From positions 248,001 through 312,000 of the forward strand of contig JAHLMK010000003.1 of assembly GCA_019915135.1 (NCBI GenBank): a stretch of DNA of 64,000 nt. Reading direction: 5' to 3'. The notes under the pieces are model-generated. The model saw nothing but the letters and a program-made list of their open reading frames with translations. It did not search any database and had not been told where the DNA came from. Numbering within the stretch: the first letter of the stretch is position 1; each line of letters begins with the position of its first letter. The position numbers were made by a program, and so were the translations under genes. Positions 12,322 to 24,071 of the stretch are shown here, piece after piece. Source of the stretch: Strobilurus pachycystidiatus. Taxonomy: Eukaryota; Basidiomycota; Agaricomycetes; Agaricales; Physalacriaceae.

Positions 12322-12620
12322 CTCTCTGGGGCTCAATCCCGGCGAGTCTCTCAAACGATCCGAGGCATGTCGCGCACTCCATCCTGTACCTGGCGTGCTG
12401 TCATGAAAAGTCTCTTTGCGCAATAGTTTCCGGCAGCGATTGACTTTACTGATCCCGGACACGCTTTACACGCTGATGAGACCCGACGCCTATACACTTG
12501 CCGACATGTCTCTTCCCATTACGGCCAATGCGTCCCATCCTAGAAGCCAGAAATTGAGCTGTGACCCACTCTTCCCCGTCAGGTCCGTGCGTGTACACTT
12601 AGCTGAAGCTTCCAAATTCC
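12322..12620 (+). pseudogene. WGEYF-family relic (locus A)
   Basis: A degraded clade I member. CTCTCTGGGG near 12321, GAGGCATGTCGCGC near 12360 and GGCGTGCTGTCATGAAAAG near 12395 match exon 1 of the copy at 14167 with deletions. CTTGCCGACATGTC and CTTCCCATTACGGCCAATG (12498-12532) match the start of exon 2, and the peptide ADMSLPIT is still legible. Similarity fades after about 12620. No open reading frame connects the pieces. Confidence 0.7.
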
Positions 12621-14166
12621 AATCGCGTGCGTGTGCGAGATGGCGGGTGTATAGTCACAATTCTGCACTCGAAAAAAAGCTGTACTTAGGTCCATCATGC
12701 GGCAAGATCCGTCTTCACGTTAACGCCACAGGTCCGCGCGTACATCTTTGCGATAAACCATCATGTCCTTCGCGTCTTTATGTGAATCTACTGTCTTTGT
12801 GCTTTCGAAGGAGACTGCATTTGGAATGGATTGTGCTCCAGTCAGAGAACGATAGTAGGTGGCAGTGCAACCTAACATCATCTTTTCCTTCTCTCCACGA
12901 CGCGCAAGCTCTCAGTCTCATCTAGAAGCGCGTAGCTGACCGATCGTTTGCAGTTTAACATTTGTGTTCATGACCAAGGCTATGGTAAGCATTCTGTCTC
13001 ATCGATACCTGTGATGCTAACTTGTGTATCGAAGAGCAAAATCTCTGAGTAGTAAAGCTGATAGTTCGACCAAGCGCGCTTGCGTTGGTTCAGACCACAA
13101 GGTCCCTGCACCCAGCAAGGCGATGTCTGAGAGACCCGAGGCCAAGAAGGCTAGGAAAGAGTCTGGAGGCGAGTCTACCACGTCCGGGGACCGGGCTGCT
13201 CTACAAGACGTTGGAGAGTGGTGAGCTCATAACCGCCTCTTCAAGACGTTTCGTCCCTTTTACGGCGGCAAGGAACAATTTCACGCCAAGCAGTCATCCA
13301 TCCCCAGTCCTCTGAGCTCTCCCCACTCTTCGTGGATATCCAGCCGATGCCGTCTTTCCCTTCACACCAGTTAGCTCCGTCGATCTCAGGTCTACTTCGA
13401 GCAATCTACCGGATGCCTTCCCGGACGGACCGGATACTCTGAAGCTTGACCATAGCACCTACGCTGCGAGAACAAGGACTGTTACATCATTGTTGACCCC
13501 CAGCTCGAATGAATGTACTGCTGTACGTCGAATTCTGATACATCAAGGCGGTGTACTTGCCTCGGCGGCTTTGCGCGAAACGACGCGATGTGTTTGGCGC
13601 GTCCTTCCCGAGCTGCAATACACTATGTTGTGCGTAGGGCGTGGGTGCGTGAAATTTGCGTGGCCTGCGTCTCCACACGCATGGGTATACACTTCTACGA
13701 GCCCTCTAATTCAGTATTGGTGCATTCGTATAAGAGGTGTACGGTATGACCTCCGGGTGAAACTTTGTCACCTTCTGTGATGATACTCATACAAGGACAA
13801 GATAGAATTAGAGGGAGTGTGTAGCGTATTGAGTCAAGGAAGTGTGAATTATGATAAGCAATAAGTACATGTCCGTATCGGCCAGTGGTTGCTCGGTGCA
13901 TCGGTCATCTTAGACCTGTGAAGAGACGGACAGGCGCTAAATTGGACATGAGATCGATGTATACGGAACAAATAGACCCACGACGCTTACCCTGAATTGA
14001 TGTGCTAGAGTATTCGCGACTTCCTCTGCGAGGTTGCTCTGTTGTTTGGGCTTCTTGATTGGGAGCCAACCCCAAAACGTGGAAGCCGGCTTTGACATCG
14101 TCGATGGTGCCTTCGAGGCAAGAGACTGCTTCGTGCTCGGCTGCAACATGCCATCATACCACAACC
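12621..14166. other. decayed sequence between relic A and locus B
   Basis: The only coding-like piece is 13024-13224 (+), a short Lys/Ser/Ala-rich stretch (RPEAKKARKESGGES) with no start context and a stop at 13222-13224. It may be debris of another gene; I cannot assign it. No RNA gene seen. Confidence 0.3.
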
Positions 14167-15580
14167 ATGTCTATGCCTCTCTGGGGCGAATACTTCATCC
14201 TCCAGCTCGATCCCGCCGCATCCCTACAGCTTCTCAGTGACGATCCTTTGGTCGCAGAAGCATGTCGCGCTCTTCCTCCTGGCAAGAAGTATTTGGCTTG
14301 CTGCCAAGAGGTATGCCATAGAGTCTTCTTGTACGATTGAGGCTGACGGGTCTCTGCAGCGGCTCGCTTTACCTTTTCCGGGCACGCTCTAACCGCTGAA
14401 TATCGCACTCGTCTCTCGTGGTCTTACAGCAGGACCCGACGCGCATACTCTTGCCGACATGTCGCTTCCCATATTACCCAATGTGGCCCATCCTAGAGGC
14501 CGACCTCCGCTTAACTGTGATCCGCCCCTCCCTTGGTCTGATTGCTATCAATCTACACTTGCGCTAGCTCCTGTCAGGATAAAATACTTGACGACAGAGA
14601 ACCGCAAACGTGGAAAATATTCGCTCATGCCCAAAAACCAAGCCGTCGAAATTCACTTCCAAAACAGGCGAGACGTTGCTTGGCGTCAGAAACTCATTCG
14701 AATGGCCGAAACTGGCGGGACAGATCTCGAGCCAGATCCGGAACCCTCTGATGACGAACAAATCTCCGACGACGGCGAGTCAGACGATGAAGGGGGAGAA
14801 CGGGAAGTGGTTGCTGATGGGGCAGAGAGGGGACTGGTGGAGGACATCGAGGATGATCCCTGCCCACGCGATGCCAACACCGACACTGAGGCCGGCACAG
14901 ACGGCCCACCTCCATCACCGAGATGCAACATCGATGCAGAGACGGGAGACAATTGTAATCAAGTCGACCATGAAGCGATTGCTGTCGCTGGAGACAATGA
15001 TTCCAGAATGGTAGAGGATGGTGCCGGCGGCCAGGACTTACATCCACCTTCTGGACCAGTAGACGAAACCCCGGCGTCCCCGATCGACAGTGCAGACCAT
15101 TATGACGCCGACAGCGAGGCTGAAAATCCGGACGAAGAGTCTATTCACACGGAATATCAGTCGATTGACGCCGGGATTGAGGAGATTCGGCACCGCTACG
15201 ACTTCACACCGGTTGTCGACTTCTGGGTGGATCTTGATACGTTTTCAGGAGACGAGATCGCTAACCCGTGGGGGTTCTTTGACGAACTCGCGGCTGTTGA
15301 AAGGTACATTCTATCTTTCCCTCTGCTATCGTACACAAACTGACCATCCACCAGAATACACGAGGATTACAAGGCAAGGATTCGCGCCAAGATTGAGCGC
15401 GCCGAGAAGATGAATCAAGAACACTTCGAGACTTTGACGGCGAAGGCGGCTAGTGTGAAGAGTCATCGTCGGTCATTCATCAGGAAACTTACGAGTAGTG
15501 CTTTGGCATTCGTGACGTCGATCTCAAGAGTGTCATTCAAGCTATCTTTTTCGCGTAGACCGCCATCCGTTGCCGCATGA
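14167..15580 (+). pseudogene. WGEYF family, clade I, locus B (nonsense codon)
   Basis: Three-exon member: 14167-14310, 14360-15303 and 15355-15580. Exon 1 starts MSMPLWGEYFILQLDP and ends ACCQE. Exon 2 should run through PFPGTLYPLNIALV, but the Tyr codon seen as TAC in the sister copy at 17908 is TAA here (14390-14392). Downstream the frame is clean: ADMSLPILPN, HPRGRPPLNCDPPLPWSD, AETGGTDLEPDPEPSDDEQ, a long acidic linker, IHTEYQSID, FTPVVDFWVDL, IANPWGFFDELAAV and the basic C-terminus. The sequence would give 437 residues without the stop. Its upstream flank lacks the promoter motifs shared by loci C, D and E. A truncated product from the ATG at 14459 is possible; I favour a recent pseudogene. 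Confidence 0.82.
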
Positions 15581-15823
15581 GTACTTACTTCTTATCTTAG
15601 CATACTGTACTACGCGTCCTTATACTGCCATGGGCAACTAATTCATTGGCATCGCCGTATAAGCCAGTATTTGAGATACTTGACAGCCACTCGGGCTCTT
15701 CGAGTCGGAGTTCTCGGGCCGCGCTCCGTCGGGTACGTTTACGTAACGAGCAACGCTCTCCCTCCGACCCCCATCATCATCACAGCGCCGGGACGGTCGC
15801 ACAAACAATTAAAACGCCAAAAT

Positions 15824-15833
15824 GAGAACAAGG
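15824..15833 (+). promoter_or_regulatory. GAGAACAAGG promoter motif of locus C
   Basis: GAGAACAAGG lies 104 bp upstream of the ATG of locus C. The same 10-mer, or GAGAACAAAG, is found 94-133 bp upstream of loci E, F and J. The core AACAA(A/G)G resembles HMG-box factor sites; function is inferred from conservation of sequence and position only. Confidence 0.4.
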
Positions 15834-15936
15834 CACCGGGTCCAAAACCGATGGTGTCAACGCCTATTGTTCTAAACGAAACTCGGACTCGAAGTGTCTA
15901 CTTACTCGAGCCACATAAACTTCCTCATACGCCATC

Positions 15937-17364
15937 ATGTCACTTCCGCTCTGGGGCGAATACTTCATTCTCCAGCTCGATCCCTCGGAGTCTCTCAAGC
16001 TATTCGATGACGATCCAATGGTAGAGGAGGCATATCGAGCCCTCCGTCCTGGCAAGAAGTATCTAGCTTGCTGCCAGAAGGTATGTCAAAGCATGACATA
16101 TGCCCCGACCGTGACCGCTGAGACTTTTTTGTAGCCACTGGCTTTTGCTATCCCGGGCGTTCTTTACCCAATGAGGATTGCCCTTGTCTCCCTTGGTCTT
16201 ACTCCTGGACCAGACGCGTACACTGTTGCCGACATGTCCCTTCCCATAACCCCCAATGTATCTCATCCTAGAGGTCGACCACCGCTGCAATGCGACCCAC
16301 CACTTCCATGGCCCGACTGCTACCAATCTACATTGGCTTTGGTCTCTGTCAGGGTCAAGTACCTGACAGTGGACAGACGCAAACGCGGAAATTATTCCCT
16401 GTCGCCAGAAAAACAGGCCGTCCAGATTCACTTCCAGAACAAACTCGACAGTGCTTGGCGTGGAAAGCTGATTCGCATGGCCGAAACTGGAGGCACCGAT
16501 TTCGAACCCGACCCTGAATCCTCTGACGAGGAACAGCTTTCTGACAGCGACGAGTCGGATGATGAAGAGGACCTGGAACTTGAAGAGGAAGGTGAAGCTC
16601 CTACTGGCCACGAGAAGGATTGCCCTGCAGATGGTGAATGCGACCATGCAGGAGACCCTGCCGCCGTCGTCGAACCTCGATCTCTGTCTATGAAGGAATC
16701 CTGTGACACAGCGCTGGGGACGGGCACGGTTGATGATGTTGACGAGGATACCTCCGAAGCTGAACACGCTCATGAACTCACACAGTCAAGCCTCGACGTC
16801 GGGGTGCCGCAACCTTCTCTTCCCTCTCGTCCCCCGGTACACGGACTACCCCTTGCGTCTCCCAATGAAGATCCAGCTCCCAATGACGGTGGCTCTGATG
16901 GCACTGCTGAGGATGCGGACGAGGAGTCTATTCATACCGAATATCAGTCCGTTGACGGGATCGAGGAGATTCTGCATCGCTACGACTTCACACCGGTTGT
17001 CGATTTCTGGCTGGATCTGGAGACGTACTCCAGAGACGAGATTGCTAATCCTTGGGAGTTCTTTAACGAACTCGCGGCTGTAAAAAAGTACTCCCATTCA
17101 CTGTACCTGCCACTGTACACGCACTAACGATCGGACAGAATACACGATGATTACAAGGCGAGAATTCGCGCCAAAATTGAGCGCGCTGACAAGATGAATC
17201 AAGAGCACTTCGAGACTTTGACCGCAAACGCGGCCAGTGTAACGAGTCATCGTCCTACATTCATCAGGAAGCTTACGAGTAATGCTTTGGCATTCGTGAA
17301 GTCAATATCGCGATTTACTTTCAAGCTACCTCTTTCGCGTAGACCGCCGTCTGTGGCTGCATGA
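15937..17364 (+). CDS. WGEYF family, clade I, locus C (intact reference copy)
   Basis: Unknown function; used here as the family model. Exons 15937-16080, 16135-17087 and 17139-17364 give 440 residues with no interruption. Intron 1 is phase 0 after codon 48 and intron 2 is phase 2. Conserved parts in order: MSLPLWGEYFILQLDP and PGKKYLACCQ (1-48); VSLGLTPGPDAYTVADMSLP, HPRGRPPLQCDPPLPWPD, VRVKYL, KRGNYSL and RMAETGGTDFEPDPE (about 49-175); a low-complexity acidic linker (ESSDEEQLSDSDESDDEEDLEL) of about 140 residues; IHTEYQSVDG, YDFTPVVDFWLDLET and IANPWEFFNELAAV; then DYKARIRAKIERADKMNQEH and a Ser/Arg/Lys-rich amphipathic tail. No signal peptide or convincing membrane segment. The acidic middle and basic end suggest an intracellular, perhaps nucleic-acid- or protein-binding role (inference). 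Confidence 0.85.
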
Positions 17365-17589
17365 GTACTTACATCTGTGTTTGGCATACTATACTACACG
17401 CCCATACACGGGCAACTTAAATATAATTGATTGGGATCGCGGTGTAAGGCCATAGCATTTGAAATAATATTCTCATTGACCCGGAGTTCCTCGGGCCGCG
17501 CTGCTTCGGGTTTGCTTGACTAAGTACACGTCATGCTTTCTCTCTGACTCTGAGTCTCATCGTCATCAGTGGACGCCGGACGGTCGCAA

Positions 17590-17658
17590 GAACAATAAGG
17601 ACGCCAAAATGGGCACAAGGTCCGACACCAAAAACAATACTCTTAGCGCTTATTGTTC
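17590..17658 (+). promoter_or_regulatory. inverted GAACAATAAG arms upstream of locus D
   Basis: GAACAATAAG at 17590-17599 and its exact reverse complement CTTATTGTTC at 17649-17658 are separated by 49 nt. The same pair with the same 49-nt spacing occurs upstream of locus E. AACAAT is an HMG-box/SOX-type core in eukaryotes generally. A candidate operator, conserved between paralogues; binding is untested. Confidence 0.5.
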
Positions 17659-17713
17659 AACAAGAAAGTCGGAGTGTGCAGGCGAGCCACAATAAACGTC
17701 TTCATACGCCATC

Positions 17714-19086
17714 ATGTCTATGCCTCTCTGGGGCGAATACTTTATCCTTCAGCTGGATCCCGCCGAGTCCCTAGAGCTTCTTAGTGACGATCCACTTGTA
17801 GAAGAGGCATGTCGGGCTCTCCCTCCTGGCAAGAAGTACCTAGCTTGCTGCCAAAAGGTATGACACAGATAGTCTTGTGCGCGATTGTGGCTCACAGTTT
17901 CCTACAGCGACTCGCTTTACCTTTTCCGGGCACGCTTTACCCGCTGAATATTGCACTCGTCTCTCGTGGCCTAACAGCAGGACCCGACGCGTATACTCTC
18001 GCCGACATGTCGCTTCCCATAACCCCCAACGTGTCCCATCCTAGAGGCCGAGTTCCGCTCACTTGTGACCCACCTCTTCCTTGGTCCGACTGCTATCAAT
18101 CTACGCTTGCCCTAGTCCCTGTCAGGGTAAAATACTTGACGACAGAGGAACGCGAACGCGGAAAATACTCGCTCATGCCCAAAAACCAAGCCGTCGAAAT
18201 CTACTTTCAAAACGAGCGAGACGTTGCTTGGCGTCAGAAACTCATTCGAATGGCCGAAACTGGCGGTACAGATCTCGAGCCAGATCCGGAACCCTCTGAC
18301 GACGAACAAATATCCGACGATGGCGAGTCAGATGACGAAGGGGGAGAGCGGGAAGTGGTTGCTGATGGGGCGGAGAAGGGACTGGTGGAGGAAGTCGAAG
18401 ATGATCCGACCTGCCCACGCGACGCCAACACCAACTCTGTGGCCGGCACAGGCGGACCACCTCCATCACCGAAACCCAACATCGATGCAGAGACGGGAGA
18501 CAATGAATCCAGAATGGTAGAGGATGGTGCTGGCGGCCAGGAATTACATTCACCTTCTGGACCACTACTCGAATCCCCGGCATCCCCAATCGACAGTGCA
18601 GACCATTATGATGCCGACAGTGAGGCTGAAAATCCGGACGAAGAGTCTATTCACACGGAATATCAGTCCGTTGACGCCTGGATTGAGGAGTTTCGGCACC
18701 GCCACGACTTCACGCCGGTTGTCGATTTCTGGGTGGATCTCGATACGTTTTCCGGAGACGAGATCGCTAATCCGTGGGAGTTCTTCGATGAACTCGCGGC
18801 TGTGGAAAAGTATTTCCATATCATCTCTCAACTATCATACACGCACTGACCATCCAACAGAATACATGAAGATTACAAGGCGAGGATTCGCGCCAAGATT
18901 GAGCGCGCTGAGAAGATGAATCAAGAGCACTTCGAAACTTTGACAGCGAAGGCCGCTATTGTAAAGAGTCATCGTAGGTCATTCATCAGGAAACTTACAA
19001 CTAGTGCTTTGGCATTTGTGACGTCGATCTCCCGAGTGTCATTCAAGCCATCTTTTTCACGTAGACCGCCATCCGTGGCTACATGA
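17714..19086 (+). CDS. WGEYF family, clade I, locus D
   Basis: Intact copy: exons 17714-17857, 17908-18809 and 18861-19086, 423 residues. It is the closest relative of locus B (shared RLALPFPGTLYPLNIALV, MPKNQAVEI and TDLEPDPEPSDDEQ) and retains the TAC codon that is TAA in B. The linker contains long Asp/Glu runs and lacks some of B's repeats. The second conserved block reads SVDAWIEEFRHRHDFTPVVDF, and the C-terminal helix is DYKARIRAKIERAEKMNQEH. B, C and D form a tandem plus-strand run. The upstream region shares the AACAAT inverted arms and GCCAAAATGGGCACAAGG with C and E. Confidence 0.85.
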
Positions 19087-19534
19087 GTATTTATCTTTTA
19101 GGCACTTCATACTACGCACCCAGATGCCGGCATCTTATACGTACTTCATTGGCATCATGTTTTCAGCTCCGAGTCGTGGTGCTAGATTCTTTCCTCAGAG
19201 CATGTAATGCGTTTCTCTCTGCCAACTTGAACCTGTCCACCGTGTGAGCCCGTTCATCGTATCTCCTCTATTGCGCACGTTGTTAGTACATGGTCTGTTA
19301 TAACAAAATAAAAGGAACACTGCATCCCAGGTATTGTTTACACAACTGAAAGCCCGAACGCGGACGTTCACAGACTTCGCCACAACAGAAAGCTAGTCCT
19401 CCCAAATGCCTGTAAGTACAACTGCTCGACTGCATGAATCAACTACATCGAGGTTGACTAGTTCCTTTGTTATGTAACCTCGACCACTGTATATAGTAGG
19501 TGTAAGTAAATGCAGCGTAAATGTCCGTCAGAAA
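19087..19534. other. intergenic, no gene recognised
   Basis: Sequence between the convergent 3' ends of locus D and the MYND gene. No feature recognised. Confidence 0.4.
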
Positions 19535-21548
19535 TCAAGGTCCATTCGTGTCAATCGACCACAAAACCGTAACATCCTCTATCGCAGTCGGGAACCTCAC
19601 ATGCACCAGCGTCCCATCCCCCTTCTTCGGCACGCCCCATCCCATCCCAATCGGGTGCGAAGTCAAAGGCGCCACCGTATACCCCGTCGCCTTCTTGTTG
19701 ACGAACTCGCGCACAGTACCAGTGGACACGTTCCACGTCACCTCGGGCGTCGGGTATGGATCTGGTGCGTATTCCAATTTGACGACGGGTGCCGGGGACT
19801 CGGGGGTGGGAGATGGGATGAGATTGGGGTTGGTGGAGAGGAAGAGGCGGACGGAGGCGCGGAGGTGGTGCAGGTCGCGATCGGACATGGGGAGCGCGAG
19901 GGTGCCTTCTGTGATCACCGAGTATAAGGCTGGTTGGATGAAGAGGGAATGAGAACTTACGATTCCGCCGTGCTCGAAACGAGGGACATTGTCTCCGATG
20001 CGACTCGGTCCAGACGATCTGCTGACACGCGCGCGAGCAGAAATGAACAAGCTCGCATCCGGAGCAGGTACGCGTCGCAACCGTGTTTTGCTGTGGGCAC
20101 TAGCGGACGGAGTCAGTAACACTAGGCGTTGATGCGAGACTTCGACTCACCTTTTTGTTCGCACAAACCCTGTACTCGAAAATAGGCTGATGTTCTTGCG
20201 CAGACAGCTTCTTCCGCATCTCCCGCGCCTGCTGCCTCACCTTCCTCGCCCCCTGCCACGCCTGCAAATCCCCCCTCTCAGGATCGAACGCCACCCTGGG
20301 AGACAGCCTCTTCGTACACTGCTTCAACACCGGCCTGAACACGAATGCCAACGGCAACCGCAGAGTGATCTGGAAGATATCCTGCAAGAGTCGCTCATGG
20401 CGCTCTTCAGGGAAGATGTAAAAGTGCTGCCCACCAATCTCCTGGATGTACGCGAGGAGGTGGAACTCGAGGGCTTCGGCAATCCATCCGCAGCCGCCTT
20501 TGGATTCGCCTTTGACGATGGAGCCAAAGTAGGAAAGGAAATAGGCGAGACTGGTTTGGTTGGCGAGGGAGGACCGCTCGCTGAAGGGTGCATCGAGCAT
20601 GCGGCGGACGGCTGCGGATAATGCGCGCGTGGATTTGCCGGTCAGTGCAGCGAGACGAAGGGCTGGTGACGATACGGTGAGCCGGTGGAGGAAGAGCATC
20701 GTTTGCGTCATCTCGTCAGAGTCGACCGGCAAGGTCTGAAGGCGGCGAAAGATGACCGGGAGGACGGAAGGGATGTACGGGACCATATCCAGCGCCGAGT
20801 GCGCGTCGAAGGGGTCTGCGATCCCGTAGAGGTTGTCCGAGATGAAGCCCTCGATGTGGGGAATCTGGTCGGCGGGGATGTTCTTGCCCGTGAGGATGCA
20901 CACCCACGCCTCCATCAGCCGCGACGCGACCTCCCCGCTCGCCTCGATGAACAGCTTCATCTCCTTATTGATGCTCTGAAACGTCTTCTGCAGCTGCACC
21001 ACGTCTTTGAGGACCTGCCATCCGGGTTTCGCCCAGTCGGGGTTCTCACCGCGCGGGAGAGGACAAACGTCGGACGGTATGGGCTCGTGCGTGCGCAGGC
21101 AGAACGTGTGAATGAAGGCCGAGCTCCATTTCCAGTATGCGGTCCACAGGCTTTTAATCAGCGTGATGCTGGCGCGGTCCCAGGTCGTGATGAGGTTGCC
21201 GTCGAGCGTGATGAGCACGAACGAGATACATTTCACGACGTGGTGGATCCTGTTGATGCTCTCCCGGACCTCGGACGCCGCCTTCTTGTCGTCGGGATCG
21301 GGGACCGGCGGTTTCTCCCTGTCGAAATGCCAGAGCAAACCAGAGATGACCGGCGGGAGGCAGGAGCGGTCTCTGTAACACTTCGGGCCAAGGTCCCAGA
21401 GCTCGCGCATGACGCCCATCTCGGCGAATCTCTGGTGACAATCTGTCAGATGGAAGAAAAAAAGACGGAAGTATTTGCGCGCCTTTTGTCGTTCCAACCC
21501 GGGCGGCATCGCCGAAATCGCGTCGAATTTACGCGTAAAATAGTTCAT
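19535..21548 (-). CDS. MYND-type zinc-finger protein
   Basis: Probable protein-interaction or regulatory protein. Exon 1 (21548-20151) encodes about 466 residues of helical sequence with no catalytic motif I recognise (for example RKYFRLFFFHLTDCHQRF, HIEGFISDNLYGIADPF). Intron 1 ends at 20100, and exon 2 begins CPQQNTVATRTCSGC. Across the junction the MYND ligands are C-x4-C-x10-C-x2-C-x5-C-x3-C-x8-H-x3-C, covering CANKKC, CSGC, CSRAC and HRRQC. A second intron (about 19960-19930) leads to a C-terminal region rich in Pro/Val that ends VLWSIDTNGP at 19535. Total about 640 residues. Many agaricomycetes carry large MYND families; a specific role cannot be assigned. No SET motif is visible. Confidence 0.82.
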
Positions 21549-22178
21549 ACTTGCTTTATATGTCCTGCTCTGGCGAACGTTCGCGCCTCAGTGGGAGAGA
21601 GACTACGTATGGTGAGGGTAAGAAGAGAAGGAGGCCTGGCTGACTCAGCATCCAAACCTGGAAATCGGCAGTTGCCGCGCCCTCCTTTACGCTCTACTCT
21701 CAGTTGTCACCACCGCCTGTGACATGAACAGCTAGTAGTACTATCTACCGTGATGGCATATTTCGTCTTGTCTTGCTCGCACAATCAGACACATGACATA
21801 GGCCAATAGAGTTCTTGTATAAGTACCCCGGGCCTACTACCAGTCCGTCGAATTCTGCACCGGTGTGCGCGATTTCTCAGGTTGTTCTCTCTGCTAGAAC
21901 ATCACAGTCAAGTTGGATACGTGACCAGTACGAGACCACCCCTCGTACCGATCTTACGTCGCACGGAACGAATCAATACGGAACACCGAACACTTTTAGC
22001 AGATACCGAATCTGGATTCTTCCCGCCTTGGAGATTCGTGTCCCTTATGCATTAACGGGGAATAGTCCCTTCTAGAGCGCAGCGCAGACAGGTACGTCTT
22101 CTGAAATGTCACTCATCTTAGAAGATGTACAGTGGGTTTACCCCTGGGCGCGTATAAGTACCGGAGTTAAAGAGCAAA
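21549..22178. other. intergenic, no gene recognised
   Basis: Upstream region of the MYND gene and 3' flank of locus E. Only short frames without motifs. Confidence 0.4.
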
Positions 22179-23591
22179 TCATATAGTTACAGATGGTGAT
22201 CTACGCGAGAAAGGTAGTCGGAACGAAACGCATGCGAGTGACCTCCCAAACGCTAGAACACCACTGAGGACTCTCTTCATCAGGGGACTACGAGAACTCT
22301 TCACACTACCCGCGGTCAGTCGCTCAAAATGCTCTTCGTTCATCTTTTCGGTGTGTTCAATCTTAGCCCGAATTCGCGCTTTGTAATCTTCGTGTATTCT
22401 GCTCGTTGAAGAAGCATCAGTCAGGTGTATACGAGGTGGATAGATTGGTGCGAGACGTACTTTTTGACAGCCTCGAGTTCTTCGAAGAACTCCCATGGAT
22501 TAGCAATTTCGTCTCCGGTAAACGTCTCCAGGTCAAGCCAGAAATCAACGACTGGCGCAAAGTCATAACGGTGTAGGATTTCCTCGAGTCCATCGACAGA
22601 CTGATACTCCGTGTGGATCGACTCTTCGTCCGGATTTTCAGTGACAGCGTCGGGCGCGAGAGTCGTTTCACCATCGGCTGGAGAAACGGAGGAGTCATGT
22701 ACTGGCTCGGGGAGGCCGCTAGCGTCGTCCTTTCTCGATGCGGGCCCATCATCTATAGCAACATCAACAAGCTTGTGAGCGTCGTCGTCGTGATATCGGC
22801 CGCTCTCTGCGCAGCCTCCGTTACTGATGCCTCTCGGTGATGGAGACCGTACACGTCGTTCGTCAGGAGGGACGTCGGTGTCATTGCCATCGTGTTCGGA
22901 GCCGTCCTTTCCAACTTCACTGGTGTCAGCCTTCTCCTGTCCTTGAGTAGAACCTCCTCCCTCTTCTTCCTCATCGTCTGTCTCGCCGTCGTGCGAAAGC
23001 TGGTCGTCGTCAGGTTCGGGATCGGGCTCAAAATCTGTGCCGCCGCTTTCCGCCATCCGAATCAGCTTTTGCCTCCAGGCGACATCTCGCGTGTTCTGGA
23101 AATGAATGTCGACGGCTTGGTCTTGTGGCATGAGAGAATATTTTCCACGTTCGCGCGTGTCGGCGGTCAGGTATTTGACCCTGACAGGAACTAGAGCTAG
23201 GGTAGATTGATAGCAGTCGGGCCAAGGAAGCGGTGGGTCACAGTTGAGCGGAGGTCGGCCTCTGGGATGAGACACGTTGGGGGATATAGGGAGAGACATG
23301 TCGGCAAGAGTGTGCGCGTCGGGCCCTGGAGTAAGACCACGGGAGACTAGAGCGATTCTGATTGGGTAAAGAGTGCCAGGAATCACCATGGCCAGCTGCT
23401 ACGAGGGAGTTTGAGCCACAATTGCATTCGTACATTGTATGCCATACCTTTTGGCAGCAAGCTAGGTATTTCTTGCCGGGAGGGAGAGCTCGATATGCCT
23501 CTTCTACCAGAGGATCGTCATCGAGGAGTTCGAGGGATTCGGCGGGATTGAGCTGGAGGATGAGATATTCTCCCCAGTGCGGAAGTGACAT
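22179..23591 (-). CDS. WGEYF family, clade I, locus E
   Basis: Intact copy on the opposite strand to B-D: exons 23591-23448, 23398-22461 and 22398-22179, 433 residues. It begins MSLPHWGEYLILQLNP. Exon 2 has VIPGTLYPIRIALVSRGLTPGP, DMSLPISPN and AESGGTDFEPDPEPDDD. The linker is Asp/Glu-, Gly- and Ser-rich with HDGETDDEEEEGGGS. The second block is SVDGLEEILHRYDFAPVVDFW then IANPWEFFEELEAV. The C-terminus is DYKARIRAKIEHTEKMNEEH and a basic tail ending SRRSPSVTI. Promoter architecture matches D and C. It is not paired with a WAMGTF gene. Confidence 0.85.
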
Positions 23592-23645
23592 GATGGCGTA
23601 TGGGGACGACTATGTGGCTCGCAGAGACACTTCGAGTTTCGTTGT

Positions 23646-23714
23646 GAACAATAAGCGCTGACAATATTGCTTTGGATGCCGGTGCCTTGTTCTCATTTTG
23701 CGTTCTTATTGTTC
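23646..23714 (-). promoter_or_regulatory. inverted GAACAATAAG arms upstream of locus E
   Basis: The arms are GAACAATAAG at 23646-23655 and CTTATTGTTC at 23705-23714, with a 49-nt spacer as at locus D. Between them, on the gene strand, lies GAGAACAAGG (23685-23694), 94 bp from the start codon. Candidate regulatory site. Confidence 0.5.
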
Positions 23715-24071
23715 GAGCGCCGACTGCTTGTGGATGATGATGAGGGTCAAAGAGAAAGCATTACGGCACAGCGCGGCCCGAGGAACTCCGTTTCGAGAAC
23801 CCTGGGTAATTGTCACTACAAATGCTATGTACGGTCTTATACTACTGTACCGCGACTCGACCGCGATGCCAATGCGAGTTGCCCGTGTAGGGAAACTCCG
23901 TGTTTCTTCGTCATTCCCAGGCAGTTCCAGAAAGCTGGTCGGACGGGTATGTCTTCTGAGGCCTCTGGGCGCATAGAACGGAGGCTAGGCATGCCATGCA
24001 ATGCAATTATTGAATTCCATCGTAAAACGTATGAAAGGTACATTTGTAATGTCGAATAAAGATAACACGGT

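Noticed and set aside
15480..15577. C-terminal SALAFVTSISRVSFKLSF of the WGEYF proteins as a membrane helix
   Set aside because: It is interrupted by Ser, Lys and Arg at regular positions and is flanked by basic residues; an amphipathic helix fits better.
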